A stretch of 64,000 nucleotides of DNA from DHVE2 group archaeon (GCA_027023265.1 JALVVV010000018.1:62001-126000); one strand, 5' to 3'. Shown: positions 1 through 10,079, counted from the first letter of the stretch. The notes: a model not told the origin generated them from the sequence alone. Made by a program: numbers and translations.

Positions 1-846
1 CAGATAAGCAGGGAGACATACGAGGAAATATTGAAGAGATATATAGATGAAATTGAAGAAGAAAAAGTTGAGGAAGAGCATGAGAAAATTATAGAATCGG
101 AAGAGTATGAAAATTCCACTCCGGAAGGAGATGAGAAGACAACTGCTGAATACTTAGAAGAGAAAGTGTTTAAGAAGATAGATAGCAATGAAATTGAAAA
201 TAAAGCCGAGGATAAGCAGGGAAGAGATTATAAATGTGCAGGTGCTTGTACTATTCCTGCCGGTAGATATAACTACATATCGGCATCTGGGAGTGTTAAG
301 GTAACGGGAGACATAAGAGCGAAGAAATTATCTGTGGCTGGCTCTCTTCATTCTGATGGGAATATATGGGCAAATATTCTAAGTATTGGTGGAAGCGCCA
401 AGATAGATGGAAATGTTGTAAGCGAAGACATAAGCAGTGGAGGAGTTTTACATGCAAAGATGATTATGGGTGAGAGAATACGATTAGGGGGAGCCATAGT
501 TTTTGAAAAACTCAAAGGGGAAGATGTAAAGATTGAGGGAAGCGTTAAAGGGGTAAATTTGAAGGCTGAAAACTTAAAAATGAAAATTGATGGCAAGAGT
601 TCTTTGGAGAGAATTGTTGCAGAAAGGGTGGAGATAAGAAGTAAGAAAGGAGTGCTGAGAAAATTCCGTGGAACGATGAAAGTTGATGAAATCTTTGGGG
701 AAGAAATCTATGTGGAAAGCGCTAGGGCTAAGTTAATAAAAGGAGAGAAGGTCATAATAGGAGATAACTGCATCGTGGAGAAGGTTAAGGCAGAGAGGGT
801 AAAGGTGAGCAAGAAATCTAAGGTAGTGGAGGTGGTGAAAAAATGA
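1..846 (+). CDS. Bactofilin-like polymer-forming protein, 5' end outside window
   Basis: The frame is open from base 1 (it begins ISRETYEEILKRY), so the N-terminus lies outside the window and the TTG at 31 is probably not the start. The visible part has three sections. First comes a short helix resembling the C-terminal helix of SHOCT-type modules. Then there is a very acidic Glu/Lys linker over about 60 residues. From about residue 70 a run of short beta-strand repeats with glycine at regular spacing (GSVKVTGDI, GSLHSDGNI, GSAKIDGNV) continues to the end, which is the bactofilin (polymer-forming cytoskeletal) beta-helix pattern. Bactofilins form filaments or scaffolds at membranes. The downstream gene overlaps by ATGA and encodes a small membrane protein, so the two may work together at the envelope. 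The archaeal role is not established. Confidence 0.7.
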   Translation, partial: QISRETYEEILKRYIDEIEEEKVEEEHEKIIESEEYENSTPEGDEKTTAEYLEEKVFKKIDSNEIENKAEDKQGRDYKCAGACTIPAGRYNYISASGSVKVTGDIRAKKLSVAGSLHSDGNIWANILSIGGSAKIDGNVVSEDISSGGVLHAKMIMGERIRLGGAIVFEKLKGEDVKIEGSVKGVNLKAENLKMKIDGKSSLERIVAERVEIRSKKGVLRKFRGTMKVDEIFGEEIYVESARAKLIKGEKVIIGDNCIVEKVKAERVKVSKKSKVVEVVKK

Positions 847-1025
847 GAAATGGAAGATTTTCCACGGGAAGAATCCTAATAGGTTCCTTTCTCATAATAA
901 TAGGAGTGCTATGGCTTCTGGAAATGCTGGGCATAATAAAGTTCAACGTGTGCATCATTGGCCCCCTTCTCCTGATAATCGCAGGAATAGGTGTGATGTT
1001 AAAAAGGCCATGGGACATATGGTAA
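843..1025 (+). CDS. Small two-helix membrane protein
   Basis: A 60-residue protein with two hydrophobic segments (about 9-28 and 34-51) separated by a short turn, ending in basic and aromatic residues. The pattern of a glycine-rich first helix followed by PLLLIIAGIG resembles the small LiaF/DUF5668-type transmembrane modules. It starts with an ATGA overlap on the bactofilin-like gene, so the two are translationally coupled. A role as a membrane anchor or partner of the bactofilin-like protein is inference only. Confidence 0.7.
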   Translation: MRNGRFSTGRILIGSFLIIIGVLWLLEMLGIIKFNVCIIGPLLLIIAGIGVMLKRPWDIW

Positions 1026-1085
1026 AAATCCCAGTTAGGAAAAATATATAGTTTGACGTGCATTTAGCATATACACGGTGAGTGT

Positions 1086-2324
1086 ATGGCTACCCTCGGC
1101 AAGAACTTCTGGCTCTTCGTTACGGGAAGATTTATTTCGCAGTTTGGCTGGGCAGTGCAGGATGTAGCCATACCTCTCTACATTCTCGATAAAACGCACA
1201 GCGGTGGCATGATGTCCATATTCGTGCTTGCCGAGATGCTTCCATTTGCCCTTCTCCCCCTTGCGGGAGTGCTTAGCGATCGCTACAATCGCAAGCATAT
1301 GATGGTGGGATTCGATTTAATAAGAGGGGTGATTCTCCTCGCAGTTATTGCCTTTAACTTTCTATCCATCGGAGAGCTTTTATTGATAACCATCGTTCTT
1401 TCGTTTATGGGAGCATTTTTCAGCGCGGCAACCAACGCACTGTTTCCGGAGTTGGTGCAAGAGAAAGACCTGGAAAGAGCAAATTCGGTGTCATCAACAT
1501 TTAACATAATAGCGATGCTGGTGGGCCCGGCCATGGGGGGTTTTCTGTATGGCATTGGAAGAATCATGCTTCCTGTCTTGGTTAACGGCCTGAGCTTTTT
1601 TGGCTCGGGACTGTTTGAGATACTCATACGCTACGACTGGAAAACAAAGAAGATAACAAGTTCAAAAGAGCTTAAAAATGACCTGCGAGAAGGTTTCAAG
1701 TTTTTGAGGAAAAGCAAATACTTACTGGTAATAATGCTATTTGCACTGGCCCTAAACGCCTTTGGCCAACCATTCGGGGCCATTTTGCTGCCATATGCCA
1801 TAAGAGAGGTACTGAAATTTAGCAGCTTGGAGTTTGGAATTGCTGAAAGCGTATTCATGGGGGGTGCAATCGTCGGCAACATACTTATAGCATTGAAAAT
1901 CATAAAAAATCCCGGTAAACATATATTCCATAGCCTTTTTATAACAGGAATAGTTCTAATCTTTTTCATATGGTTACTATACCCTGTCTCACCATTCAAC
2001 CATTTTACCGCATATATTACTTTGATTTCCATATCTGCAATATGGGGTGCATCTATGGCACTTATGAACGTGCCAATTAACGCAAAAATACAGCGTGCCA
2101 TACCTAATGAACTTCGTGGACGGGTCATTTCGATATTTATGGTCTTGGCAAATGTGCTCACACCCATTGGAATACTTATAGTTGGGCCACTTTTAGATGT
2201 GTACCCAGCATGGCTCATTGCAACGGCAATGGGCATCACTATGTCAGCAATAGTTGCATATTTCTGGATAGAGCACAGGTACACATTGATTTCCGAGCCA
2301 GATACACCGCAAAAAGATAACTGA
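1086..2324 (+). CDS. MFS transporter
   Basis: A 412-residue polytopic membrane protein with about 12 hydrophobic segments. The conserved MFS loop 2-3 motif is visible near residues 60-75 (GVLSDRYNRKHMM), and a related motif appears in the second half (NELRGRVISIF). It resembles the EnrY/MFS_3-type exporters, such as macrolide-efflux-like carriers. The substrate cannot be told from sequence. The ATG at 1086 has GGTGAG just upstream (1077-1082), and an A/T-rich TATA-like stretch lies at about 1040-1050, so it is probably its own transcription unit. Confidence 0.85.
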   Translation: MATLGKNFWLFVTGRFISQFGWAVQDVAIPLYILDKTHSGGMMSIFVLAEMLPFALLPLAGVLSDRYNRKHMMVGFDLIRGVILLAVIAFNFLSIGELLLITIVLSFMGAFFSAATNALFPELVQEKDLERANSVSSTFNIIAMLVGPAMGGFLYGIGRIMLPVLVNGLSFFGSGLFEILIRYDWKTKKITSSKELKNDLREGFKFLRKSKYLLVIMLFALALNAFGQPFGAILLPYAIREVLKFSSLEFGIAESVFMGGAIVGNILIALKIIKNPGKHIFHSLFITGIVLIFFIWLLYPVSPFNHFTAYITLISISAIWGASMALMNVPINAKIQRAIPNELRGRVISIFMVLANVLTPIGILIVGPLLDVYPAWLIATAMGITMSAIVAYFWIEHRYTLISEPDTPQKDN

Positions 2325-2347
2325 GAAAAAAACAGCAAAAATTAAGA

Positions 2348-2614
2348 TTATATCAGGGTTACTTCATTTACCACAACACCCTGCACATTCTCTATTCCAC
2401 CCAAAATTTCCTCTATTTTGTCCGTAACTCCACCCTCATCTTTCACTATTACCCTTACTATCAGAGCCTTTAAGCCAAATGCAATATCTTCCTCAGAAAA
2501 ATCATTTATTTTCGCAATATCCTTTAATTTCTCAGTAACATCATTCTTCATTTTTTCCAGGTCCACATCTACTCCCGTAGGCATTATTTTGTAAGTTATC
2601 AGCACATCACCCAT
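2348..2614 (-). CDS. ef1b: Translation elongation factor EF-1 beta (aEF1B)
   Basis: An 88-residue protein with the full archaeal EF-1 beta fold: the start GDVLITYKIMP, the central FGLKALIVRVIV strand and the C-terminal ending VVNEVTLI. It is the GDP/GTP exchange factor for EF-1 alpha. A strong Shine-Dalgarno site (GAGGTGAT) precedes the ATG. It lies 10 nt behind a Zn-ribbon protein gene, a common archaeal arrangement, so the two form an operon. Confidence 0.95.
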   Translation of the reverse strand: MGDVLITYKIMPTGVDVDLEKMKNDVTEKLKDIAKINDFSEEDIAFGLKALIVRVIVKDEGGVTDKIEEILGGIENVQGVVVNEVTLI

Positions 2615-2624
2615 TCAAATCACC

Positions 2625-2792
2625 TCACGGTCCTTCAAACCCGCAGTTGGGACACTTATAGGGTATACTTTGCTCCCTGCATCTATCGCACCTTGCAATA
2701 ATAGCACCGCAGTTAGGGCAGTGAAACACCACGGATCCTTCGCCAAGCCCTCTTCCGCAAGATGTACAGAATTCAATGTTCTCTTCTTCCAT
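2625..2792 (-). CDS. Zn-ribbon protein of the COG2888/HVO_2753 type
   Basis: A 55-residue protein with four CxxC knuckles (C9/C12, C25/C28, C35/C38, C47/C50), enough for two zinc sites. This matches the small archaeal Zn-ribbon family predicted to bind RNA and act in translation. The frame can be read back to 2840, but a TTTAAATA box at about 2812-2820 sits 23-27 nt from the ATG at 2792, so a leaderless start here is preferred; ATG 2804 is an alternative. It heads the operon with EF-1 beta. Confidence 0.85.
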   Translation of the reverse strand: MEEENIEFCTSCGRGLGEGSVVFHCPNCGAIIARCDRCREQSIPYKCPNCGFEGP

Positions 2793-2902
2793 GGCATAGG
2801 ACATGAGGAGGTTATTTAAAAAAATTGTGTTTTCAGGCAAGCCATTTCACGATATTAAAGAAAAATGCTTAAATAATAGCTGCATATACCTCGGTGATTA
2901 AT

Positions 2903-3187
2903 ATGAAGATGCCAAGGAAAATTAAAAGATATTGTCCTTACTGCAAGCGTCATACAGTTCATGTGGTTGAAAAAGTCAAGAAGAGAAAGGCAAGCGAGCT
3001 AAAAGCGGGACAGAGGAGATTCCGCAGGGTGACTGCAGGTTACGGGGGTTTCCCAAGACCAAGGTTTGAAGGAAGAGAGAAACCAACAAAGAGAATTAAT
3101 GTGAGATACAGATGTACTGAATGCAACAGAGCGCACACATCACCAAATATAAGGGCAAAGAAATTTGAACTGGTGGAGGTGAGATAA
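2903..3187 (+). CDS. rpl44e: 50S ribosomal protein L44e
   Basis: About 95 residues, beginning [15 protein letters not shown], with the paired CxxC zinc motifs (CPYC near the start, CTEC near residue 73) and the basic glycine-rich middle of L44e. The GTG at 2894 is part of a GGTGAT Shine-Dalgarno site, so the ATG at 2903 is taken as the start. It is followed after 2 nt by S27e, the usual archaeal pair. Confidence 0.95.
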   Translation: MKMPRKIKRYCPYCKRHTVHVVEKVKKRKASELKAGQRRFRRVTAGYGGFPRPRFEGREKPTKRINVRYRCTECNRAHTSPNIRAKKFELVEVR

Positions 3188-3189
3188 CT

Positions 3190-3381
3190 ATGAAGGGAGG
3201 AAAATCCAAAAACATTGATAATTCTTTTGTAAAAGTTAAATGCCCTGATTGCGGTAACGAGCAGGTTATATTCCTGCGCGCGAGCACCGTAGTAAAGTGC
3301 CAGGTTTGCGGTGCCACAATAGCCACACCGACTGGTGGAAAGGCAGAGATAAGAGGAGAAATAGTAGAGGTGTATTCGTGA
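3190..3381 (+). CDS. rps27e: 30S ribosomal protein S27e
   Basis: A 63-residue zinc-ribbon protein with CPDC and CQVC knuckles and the typical ending EIRGEIVEVYS. It sits between L44e and eIF2 alpha. Its stop overlaps the GTG start of the next gene (GTGA), which indicates translational coupling. Confidence 0.95.
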   Translation: MKGGKSKNIDNSFVKVKCPDCGNEQVIFLRASTVVKCQVCGATIATPTGGKAEIRGEIVEVYS

Positions 3382-4142
3382 AAAGAGGATTTCCAGAAGT
3401 TGGTGAGCTGGTAATCGTTACCGTTAAATCAATAAAGCCATACGGGGCATTTGTCACTTTAGATGAATATGGAGGTAAAGAGGGCTTTATACACATAGGA
3501 GAAATTGCAACAGGGTGGATAAAATACATCAGAGACCACATTAGAGAAGGACAGAAGGTTGTTTGTAAGGTTCTCCGTGTGGATCCAGAAAGGGGGCACA
3601 TAGACCTTTCTCTGAAAAGAGTTAACGAGCACCAGAAGAGAGATAAGATACAGGAATGGAAAAACGAGAAAAAAGCCGAAAAGCTCTTTGAAATAGTGGC
3701 CCAGAGATTAAATAAAAAGGTTGAGGATTGCTACGAGGAATTTGGGTACTCACTGATTGATAGATTTGGCACGCTCTACGGAGCATTTGAAGAAGTGGCC
3801 ATAAACGAAGATGTTTTGGAAGAAGAGGGATTTCAGGGGGATTGGTGCAAGGTTTTCGAGCAGGTAGCAAAAGAGAACATAACCCCCCCATATGTTAAAA
3901 TTTCAGGATATGTGGAACTCGTGAGCTCTGCTCCAGACGGCATAGAGAGAATAAAAAAAGTGCTGTCGGATGCAGAGAGCGAAGAGGTAGTGATAACATA
4001 CCTGGGCGCACCTAAATATCGCATATATGTACAGGCGGAAGATTACAAAACAGCGGAGGAAATACTCAGCAATACTGCAAATAAAATAATTGAAGAGTTC
4101 AAGAAATTAGGCGGAGAAGGCGAGTTTCACAGAAGGTTGTAA
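3378..4142 (+). CDS. eif2a: Translation initiation factor aIF2 alpha
   Basis: A 254-residue protein beginning at the GTG that overlaps the S27e stop codon. An S1/OB domain (about residues 8-85; GAFVTLDEY, GFIHIGEI, ISLSLKR-like IDLSLKRV) is followed by the helical middle domain and the C-terminal alpha-beta domain (VVITYLGAPKYRI). This is the alpha subunit of the factor that delivers Met-tRNAi. An in-frame extension back to 3297 would lie wholly inside S27e and is rejected. The operon continues with Nop10. Confidence 0.95.
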   Translation: MKRGFPEVGELVIVTVKSIKPYGAFVTLDEYGGKEGFIHIGEIATGWIKYIRDHIREGQKVVCKVLRVDPERGHIDLSLKRVNEHQKRDKIQEWKNEKKAEKLFEIVAQRLNKKVEDCYEEFGYSLIDRFGTLYGAFEEVAINEDVLEEEGFQGDWCKVFEQVAKENITPPYVKISGYVELVSSAPDGIERIKKVLSDAESEEVVITYLGAPKYRIYVQAEDYKTAEEILSNTANKIIEEFKKLGGEGEFHRRL

Positions 4143-4144
4143 TT

Positions 4145-4318
4145 ATGCACACTCTGATAAGGAAGTGCACCTCATGTGGAAGATATACACTTCTTGAAAC
4201 TTGCCCATATTGCGGTTCAAAAACAGTAGAAGCTCTACCCCCAAAATTTTCTCCTGAAGATAGATATGGTAAATACAGAAGAATGCTAAAAAAAGAGGTG
4301 AAAGAATGGAACCAATAA
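4145..4318 (+). CDS. nop10: Ribosome biogenesis protein Nop10
   Basis: A 57-residue protein, MHTLIRKCTSCGRYTL followed by CPYCGSKTVEA and a PPKFSPEDRYGKYRR segment. This is the Zn-ribbon plus Cbf5-binding tail of Nop10. It is a component of H/ACA ribonucleoproteins with Cbf5, Gar1 and L7Ae, which make pseudouridines in rRNA. It starts 2 nt after the eIF2 alpha stop and overlaps the next gene by 13 nt. The eIF2 alpha-Nop10-PAC2 order is a common archaeal arrangement. Confidence 0.95.
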   Translation: MHTLIRKCTSCGRYTLLETCPYCGSKTVEALPPKFSPEDRYGKYRRMLKKEVKEWNQ

Positions 4319-5064
4319 TCGTAAAATTCATCGAAAAACCAGAGTTGAAAAATCCCGTGCTTGTTGAGGGATTACCAGGCGTGGGAAACGTAGGCAAGAT
4401 AGCCGCAGAGTACTTGAAAGAAAATCTTGACGCAAAACTCATGGTAGAGATATTCTCAAAATACTTGCCCCCACAGGTTCTCATGAAAGGCGATGGAACC
4501 ATGTACCTTGTTAGAAACCAGCTATGGTACTACAAAAACGAGAATGGTGAGCATGATTTAATTATTTTAGTTGGTGACTATCAGGGCATGAGCTCGGAAG
4601 GACAGTACGAACTCTCATACAAAGTTCTAGAAATTGTAAAGGAGTTTGGAGTTAATCTAATTTTCACGCTGGGAGGATACGGCACAGGACAGTTAGCTGA
4701 TAAACCAAGGGTATTTGGCGCAGCAACGAACATGGAATTGGTTGAGGAAATGAAAAAGTACGATGTCTATTTTTCAGAGACGGAGCCATCCGGAGGCATA
4801 GTTGGAGCAGCAGGTCTTCTTTTAGGACTGGGCAAGGAACTGTTCGGAATGGAAGGTGTTTGTCTCATGGGTGAGACTTCAGGATACTTTACAGATCCGA
4901 GAAGCGCATATTACGTTCTGGAAACGGTGAGAAAGTACTTCAACTTGAGCATAAATATGGAGGAACTGGAATTCCAATCAAACGAAATAGGCGAGATTAC
5001 CAATCAGCTAAAAGAAGAAGAGAATAAAGTTGAAAAGAAAGATGACCTGGGATACATTGGATAA
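4306..5064 (+). CDS. PAC2-family protein, predicted proteasome assembly chaperone
   Basis: 252 residues of the PAC2 fold: LVEGLPGVGNVGKIAAEYL near the start, a TLGGYGTG loop and a conserved GGIVGAAGLLLGLG segment. Archaeal members (PbaA/PbaB type) assist 20S proteasome assembly. The tail is a charged helix ending DLGYIG, with tyrosine third from the end. This is close to, but not exactly, the HbYX signal used to dock on the proteasome alpha ring. It overlaps nop10. A T-rich stretch follows at 5066-5083, a likely terminator. Confidence 0.85.
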   Translation: MEPIIVKFIEKPELKNPVLVEGLPGVGNVGKIAAEYLKENLDAKLMVEIFSKYLPPQVLMKGDGTMYLVRNQLWYYKNENGEHDLIILVGDYQGMSSEGQYELSYKVLEIVKEFGVNLIFTLGGYGTGQLADKPRVFGAATNMELVEEMKKYDVYFSETEPSGGIVGAAGLLLGLGKELFGMEGVCLMGETSGYFTDPRSAYYVLETVRKYFNLSINMEELEFQSNEIGEITNQLKEEENKVEKKDDLGYIG

Positions 5065-5103
5065 TCTTTTTAATTTTCTTTACCCACAAATGTGTATTAA
5101 CCC

Positions 5104-5110
5104 TTAAATA
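5104..5110 (+). promoter_or_regulatory. TATA box of fhs
   Basis: TTAAATA is centred 26 nt upstream of the ATG at 5133 and follows a T-rich run after the previous gene. The spacing predicts a leaderless message and favours ATG 5133 over the in-frame TTG at 5121. Confidence 0.6.
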
Positions 5111-5132
5111 GTAAAGATATTTGTCTTACTTT

Positions 5133-6743
5133 ATGAAACAAATAAAAGAAGTTGCAGATAATATGGGTATTAAGAGGATAATTCCTTACGGAAACAACAA
5201 AGCAAAGATCCCCCTTGAAGAGATATGGGAAAAAGAGCGCAGGGGTCGAGTAATACTTGTAACTGCAATAAACCCCACGCCATACGGAGAGGGAAAAACC
5301 ACAACTGCAATAGGAACAAGCATGGCATTCTGGAAGATAGGTAAAAAAAGCATAGTTACACTCAGAGAGCCATCTCTTGGCCCCGTATTTGGAATAAAGG
5401 GTGGAGGCACGGGAGGTGGCAAGTCCACAGTGGAACCAAGCGATGAGATAAATCTGCACTTCACCGGCGATTTCCACGCAATACAGGTTGCCCACAACCT
5501 TTTAGCGTCGGTCATAAACAATTCTATTTTTCACAAGGTAATGCCGGATATAGATAGAAAGAAAATACTCTGGAAACACGTTCTTGATCTTAACGCCAGA
5601 GAGCTCAGAAATGTAATAATAGGACTGGGAGACAACGGTGGAGCAATAATGGAAGATCACTTTGAAATCACATCTGCAAGCGAAATTTCTGCGATAATCG
5701 CTATGTCAAAGAGCTACGACGAAATGAAAGAAAGGCTTTCTAACATTCTGGTGGGTTTCAGAATAGATAAAACTCCGATATTCGCTAAAGATTTTAAAGT
5801 TGTGGGAGCAATGGCTGCAGTTCTCAGAGATGCCCTTCTTCCCAACTTGGTACAAACCTCAGAAGGCACACCGGCGGTAATCCATGCTGGGCCATTTGCA
5901 AACATTGCCCACGGCCACAATTCGTTACTGGCCGATGAAGTGGGCATGCGTTATTCAGATTACCTTGTAACGGAGGCAGGATTCGGCTCAGACCTTGGCG
6001 CAGAGAAATTCGTTAATATAGTGTCCAGAGAAGGAAACTTTGACATTAGCGGTGCAGTTCTGGTGGCCACGGTAAAAGCTCTAAAATATCATGGAGGCGT
6101 CAAAAAGAAGCATTTAGACGAGGAAAATGTAGAGGCAATGGAACGCGGATCTGAAAACCTCAGGAGGCACGTGGAGATAGTTCGCAAGCTGGGATTTGAA
6201 CCCGTTGTGGCCATTAACCATTTTCCGCAGGATTCAGAAAAGGAGCTTTCCAAACTACAGGAAATCGTGGAGGACTTGCATGTTAAGTTTGCGGTTAGCG
6301 AGGTATTTGCAAAAGGCGGTGAAGGAGCTGTGGAGATTGCAAAATACCTGGAAAATATAGAGCCACGCAAACCCAATTATATTTACAAGATAGAGGACGA
6401 TATAAAGGAGAAAATAGAGAAAATTGCCACAGAGATTTACGGAGCAGATGGTGTGAACTGGATGCCTAAAGCCAAGAAGGATTTAAAACTCGTGGACAAA
6501 CTTGGATTCAACGATTTCTACGTTTGCATGGCAAAAACACAGTATTCCTTAAGCGATAATCCCAAGCTTTTGGGTGCGCCCGAAGGATTTACCATTACCG
6601 TGAGAGAGCTCAAAATATCCTCTGGGGCAAGGTTCATAGTACCCCTGCTGGGCGATATATCCACCATGCCCGGACTGCCTACAAAGCCCGCTGCAGAGAG
6701 CATCGAGCTTACAAACGACGGAAAAATCGTAGGGCTAAAATGA
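5133..6743 (+). CDS. fhs: Formate-tetrahydrofolate ligase
   Basis: A 536-residue enzyme that activates formate with ATP to give 10-formyl-THF. The nucleotide-binding loop TPYGEGKTTTAIG is near residue 50, followed by REPSLGPVFGIKGGG and HAGPFANIAHG, and the C-terminal half ends with MPGLPTKPAA, all typical of the family. Length is close to bacterial enzymes (about 550). In many archaea C1 chemistry uses tetrahydromethanopterin, so this gene suggests folate use here. GlyA at 60.2 kb and the formyl-consuming purine pathway (purF at 58 kb) fit that. It is a single gene with its own promoter. Confidence 0.95.
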   Translation: MKQIKEVADNMGIKRIIPYGNNKAKIPLEEIWEKERRGRVILVTAINPTPYGEGKTTTAIGTSMAFWKIGKKSIVTLREPSLGPVFGIKGGGTGGGKSTVEPSDEINLHFTGDFHAIQVAHNLLASVINNSIFHKVMPDIDRKKILWKHVLDLNARELRNVIIGLGDNGGAIMEDHFEITSASEISAIIAMSKSYDEMKERLSNILVGFRIDKTPIFAKDFKVVGAMAAVLRDALLPNLVQTSEGTPAVIHAGPFANIAHGHNSLLADEVGMRYSDYLVTEAGFGSDLGAEKFVNIVSREGNFDISGAVLVATVKALKYHGGVKKKHLDEENVEAMERGSENLRRHVEIVRKLGFEPVVAINHFPQDSEKELSKLQEIVEDLHVKFAVSEVFAKGGEGAVEIAKYLENIEPRKPNYIYKIEDDIKEKIEKIATEIYGADGVNWMPKAKKDLKLVDKLGFNDFYVCMAKTQYSLSDNPKLLGAPEGFTITVRELKISSGARFIVPLLGDISTMPGLPTKPAAESIELTNDGKIVGLK

Positions 6744-6761
6744 TAAAGAAGATACACAATA

Positions 6762-6770
6762 CTTAAATAA
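6762..6770 (+). promoter_or_regulatory. TATA box of proS
   Basis: CTTAAATAA is centred 25 nt upstream of the proS ATG at 6791, which predicts a leaderless transcript. Confidence 0.6.
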
Positions 6771-6790
6771 TCTCTTATTTTTCTCCACGC

Positions 6791-8194
6791 ATGGAGCACA
6801 AGAAGGAAGATTTCAGCGAGTGGTACAACGAAGTGGTGGAATCCGCAGGGCTCGTGGACAAGAGGTACCCTGTAAAGGGGATGCACATATGGCGCCCTTA
6901 CGGCTGGAAGATAATGCACAACATAGATACTTATTTCAGAGAGATATTTACAGATTATTCTCACGAGGAAGTTAATTTTCCGCTTCTTGTCCCGGAAACA
7001 GAATTTAAAAAAGAGGCGGAGCATATACGTGGCTTTGAAGACGAGGTTTTTTGGGTCACGCATGGCGGGCTGGACGAGTTAGATATAAAATTATTGCTCA
7101 GGCCCACGAGCGAAACTGCCATGTATCCCATGTTCTCCCTGTGGATTCGCTCCCATGCTGATTTGCCTTTAAAAATATTCCAGATAGTTAACGTATTTCG
7201 TTACGAAACAAAGCAAACCCGTACTTTCATAAGAATGAGAGAAGTACATTTCTTTGAAGCACATACTGCACACAGAACATACGAAGAGGCGGAGAAACAG
7301 ATAAAGGAAGATATAGAGATATGGAAGAAAATAGCAAAGAAACTGGCACTCCCATACAAGATAGTGAAGAAAGCAGAATGGGACAAGTTCCCGGGAGCAA
7401 TATACTCCTTGGGTGTGGAAACCATCATGCCCTCTGGGAGAACTCTACAAATTGCCACATTCCACCAGTACGGGCAGAATTTCTCCAAGCCATATGACAT
7501 AAAATATCTCAAGGAAGACGGAGAGCACGAGTACGTGCATCAGACCACATTCGGAATGAGCGAAAGGCTTTTGGGAGCGATAGTGGGCATCCACGGAGAT
7601 GATCGCGGCTTAATCATCCCTCCCGAAATTGCGCCCATACAGGTGGTTATAGTTCCAATAGTCACCAAGAAGAAAAAAGAGGTACTTGAAGAATCCAAGA
7701 AGATACGAGATGAATTAAAAAAGTCGGGAATCAAGGTACATTTGGACGATAGGGACAATTACACTCCCGGTTACAAGTTCTATGACTGGGAGCTTCGCGG
7801 TGTGCCCCTCCGCCTGGAGCTTGGACCAAGAGACATGGAGAAGGGGCAGGTAGTTTTAGTTAGAAGAGACTCGCGGGAAAAGATTTCTGTATCTCGTGAA
7901 GAATACATAGGAAAAATAAAAACTGTTCTCTCAGATATTCAGGACAATCTTTATAATAGGGCCAAGGAAAAGATGGAACAGAAAATAGTAAATGTTGAAT
8001 CTCTTGATGAAATCAATAACGTTGAAGGCGTTGCAGCGGTACCTTGGTGTGGTTCAGAGGAATGCGGGCACGAAATAGAAGACAGAACTGAGAGAAAGAT
8101 AATTGGCTCACCAATAGAAGAAGGAGATGTGAAAAAATGCGTGATATGCGGAAAAGAAACAGGAAAAGTTGCCTTTGTGGCCAAGCCATATTAA
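6791..8194 (+). CDS. proS: Prolyl-tRNA synthetase, archaeal/eukaryotic type
   Basis: A 467-residue class II synthetase. Motif 2 ([22 protein letters not shown]) and motif 3 ([13 protein letters not shown]) regions are clear. The anticodon-binding domain follows (about 280-380), then the archaeal/eukaryotic C-terminal zinc domain with CGSEECG and CVICGK cysteines, ending in tyrosine as in this family. It charges tRNA-Pro. It is monocistronic and probably leaderless. Confidence 0.97.
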   Translation: MEHKKEDFSEWYNEVVESAGLVDKRYPVKGMHIWRPYGWKIMHNIDTYFREIFTDYSHEEVNFPLLVPETEFKKEAEHIRGFEDEVFWVTHGGLDELDIKLLLRPTSETAMYPMFSLWIRSHADLPLKIFQIVNVFRYETKQTRTFIRMREVHFFEAHTAHRTYEEAEKQIKEDIEIWKKIAKKLALPYKIVKKAEWDKFPGAIYSLGVETIMPSGRTLQIATFHQYGQNFSKPYDIKYLKEDGEHEYVHQTTFGMSERLLGAIVGIHGDDRGLIIPPEIAPIQVVIVPIVTKKKKEVLEESKKIRDELKKSGIKVHLDDRDNYTPGYKFYDWELRGVPLRLELGPRDMEKGQVVLVRRDSREKISVSREEYIGKIKTVLSDIQDNLYNRAKEKMEQKIVNVESLDEINNVEGVAAVPWCGSEECGHEIEDRTERKIIGSPIEEGDVKKCVICGKETGKVAFVAKPY

Positions 8195-8217
8195 TTATAA
8201 TCTGATATTCCATTAAT

Positions 8218-8397
8218 TCATTCTTTCTTTTCCACTTTGGCAAGGATAACTCCTAAAACGCCAAAGGTCAACATTGTTACCGTTATTGAGTACAACCCCA
8301 CATCAGTCCATGCATTATACATAAACGCCCATGAGAAGTATATAATCAACCCGATAATTATTAGTATCCAGCTAAATATCCATATCCCACGATTCAT
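8218..8397 (-). CDS. Small membrane protein, unknown function
   Basis: A 59-residue reading frame on the minus strand, starting MNRGIWIFSWILIIIG and ending LAKVEKKE. Two clear hydrophobic helices (about 5-26 and 34-55) are followed by a charged tail. A TTTTTATATA box is centred 25 nt upstream of the ATG, the same spacing seen for other first genes here, so it is probably expressed leaderless and divergently from ribB. The overlapping plus-strand frame (8237-8503) has no protein-like features. I do not recognise the family. Confidence 0.65.
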   Translation of the reverse strand: MNRGIWIFSWILIIIGLIIYFSWAFMYNAWTDVGLYSITVTMLTFGVLGVILAKVEKKE

Positions 8398-8417
8398 AAA
8401 GGTGAATCTACCACGGG

Positions 8418-8427
8418 TATATAAAAA
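8418..8427 (-). promoter_or_regulatory. TATA box of the small membrane gene
   Basis: On the minus strand this reads TTTTTATATA, centred 25 nt before the ATG at 8397. Confidence 0.5.
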
Positions 8428-8499
8428 TTCCCGGCGTCATTTACTCTTTTTTGAGTATTTGGCGATAAATATTTATCGGCGGGCATCATCGCAAGGTTT

Positions 8500-9158
8500 G
8501 TGATTGAAAAAGCAATAGAGGAAATTAAAAAAGGTAATCCCGTGCTAATATTTGACGCAGAGGGAAGAGAGGAAGAGACGGATATTGTTTTTGCATCTCA
8601 ATTTGTAACACCTGAAAAAATAAGATTTATGAGAAAAGAGGGAGGTGGGCTTATCTGCACAACTCTCCCCATAAGAATTGCTAAAATATTCGGACTGCCG
8701 TACTTGCACGAGATATTCTACAAAAGTGGATACAAAATCTTCGACTACGTGTCTGAAAAAGTTAGATATGATTCACTTCCAGCGTTTTCTATAACAATAA
8801 ACCACGTGGACAACTATACAGGGATATCAGATATAGAGCGAGCAAAAACCATAGTAGAATTTGCAAAATTTGTGTCATCAGTGGAAAATATGGAAAATCC
8901 CATGGCCGAGTTTGGTAGCAGATTCATCTCTCCTGGCCACGTGCATTTGCTAATATCATCTGGACTTGAAAGAAGGAAAGGTCACACTGAGCTAAGCACT
9001 GCAGTCATGGAATTGGCAGGTGTGGTGCCTTCTGCTACCATAGTAGAGATTCTGGGGGATGATGGATATTCATTAAGAAAAAAAGATGCAATAAAATTCG
9101 CAGAATCACACAACCTGATATTCGTAGAGGGAAAAGATATCATCAAGAGGTGGCAAGA

Positions 9159-9171
<13 letters not shown>
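8500..9171 (+). CDS. ribB: 3,4-dihydroxy-2-butanone 4-phosphate synthase
   Basis: A 223-residue enzyme that converts ribulose 5-phosphate to the four-carbon precursor of riboflavin. The acidic metal-binding loop DAEGREEETD (about 18-27), GGGLICTTLP and the RRKGHTELS signature are present. The start is GTG at 8500, with an ATAAATATTTAT box at 8465-8476. It is the first gene of the ribB-ribL-ribC-ribH operon and overlaps ribL by 13 nt. The region aligned with RPGHxFPL in bacterial enzymes reads SPGHVHLL, a family variant. Confidence 0.93.
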
Positions 9172-10068
<897 letters not shown>

Positions 10069-10079
10069 GAGGTGAAAAA

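Noticed and set aside
8237-8503. 88-codon plus-strand frame before ribB
   Set aside because: It overlaps the better supported minus-strand membrane gene and the ribB promoter, and its product has no coherent structure.
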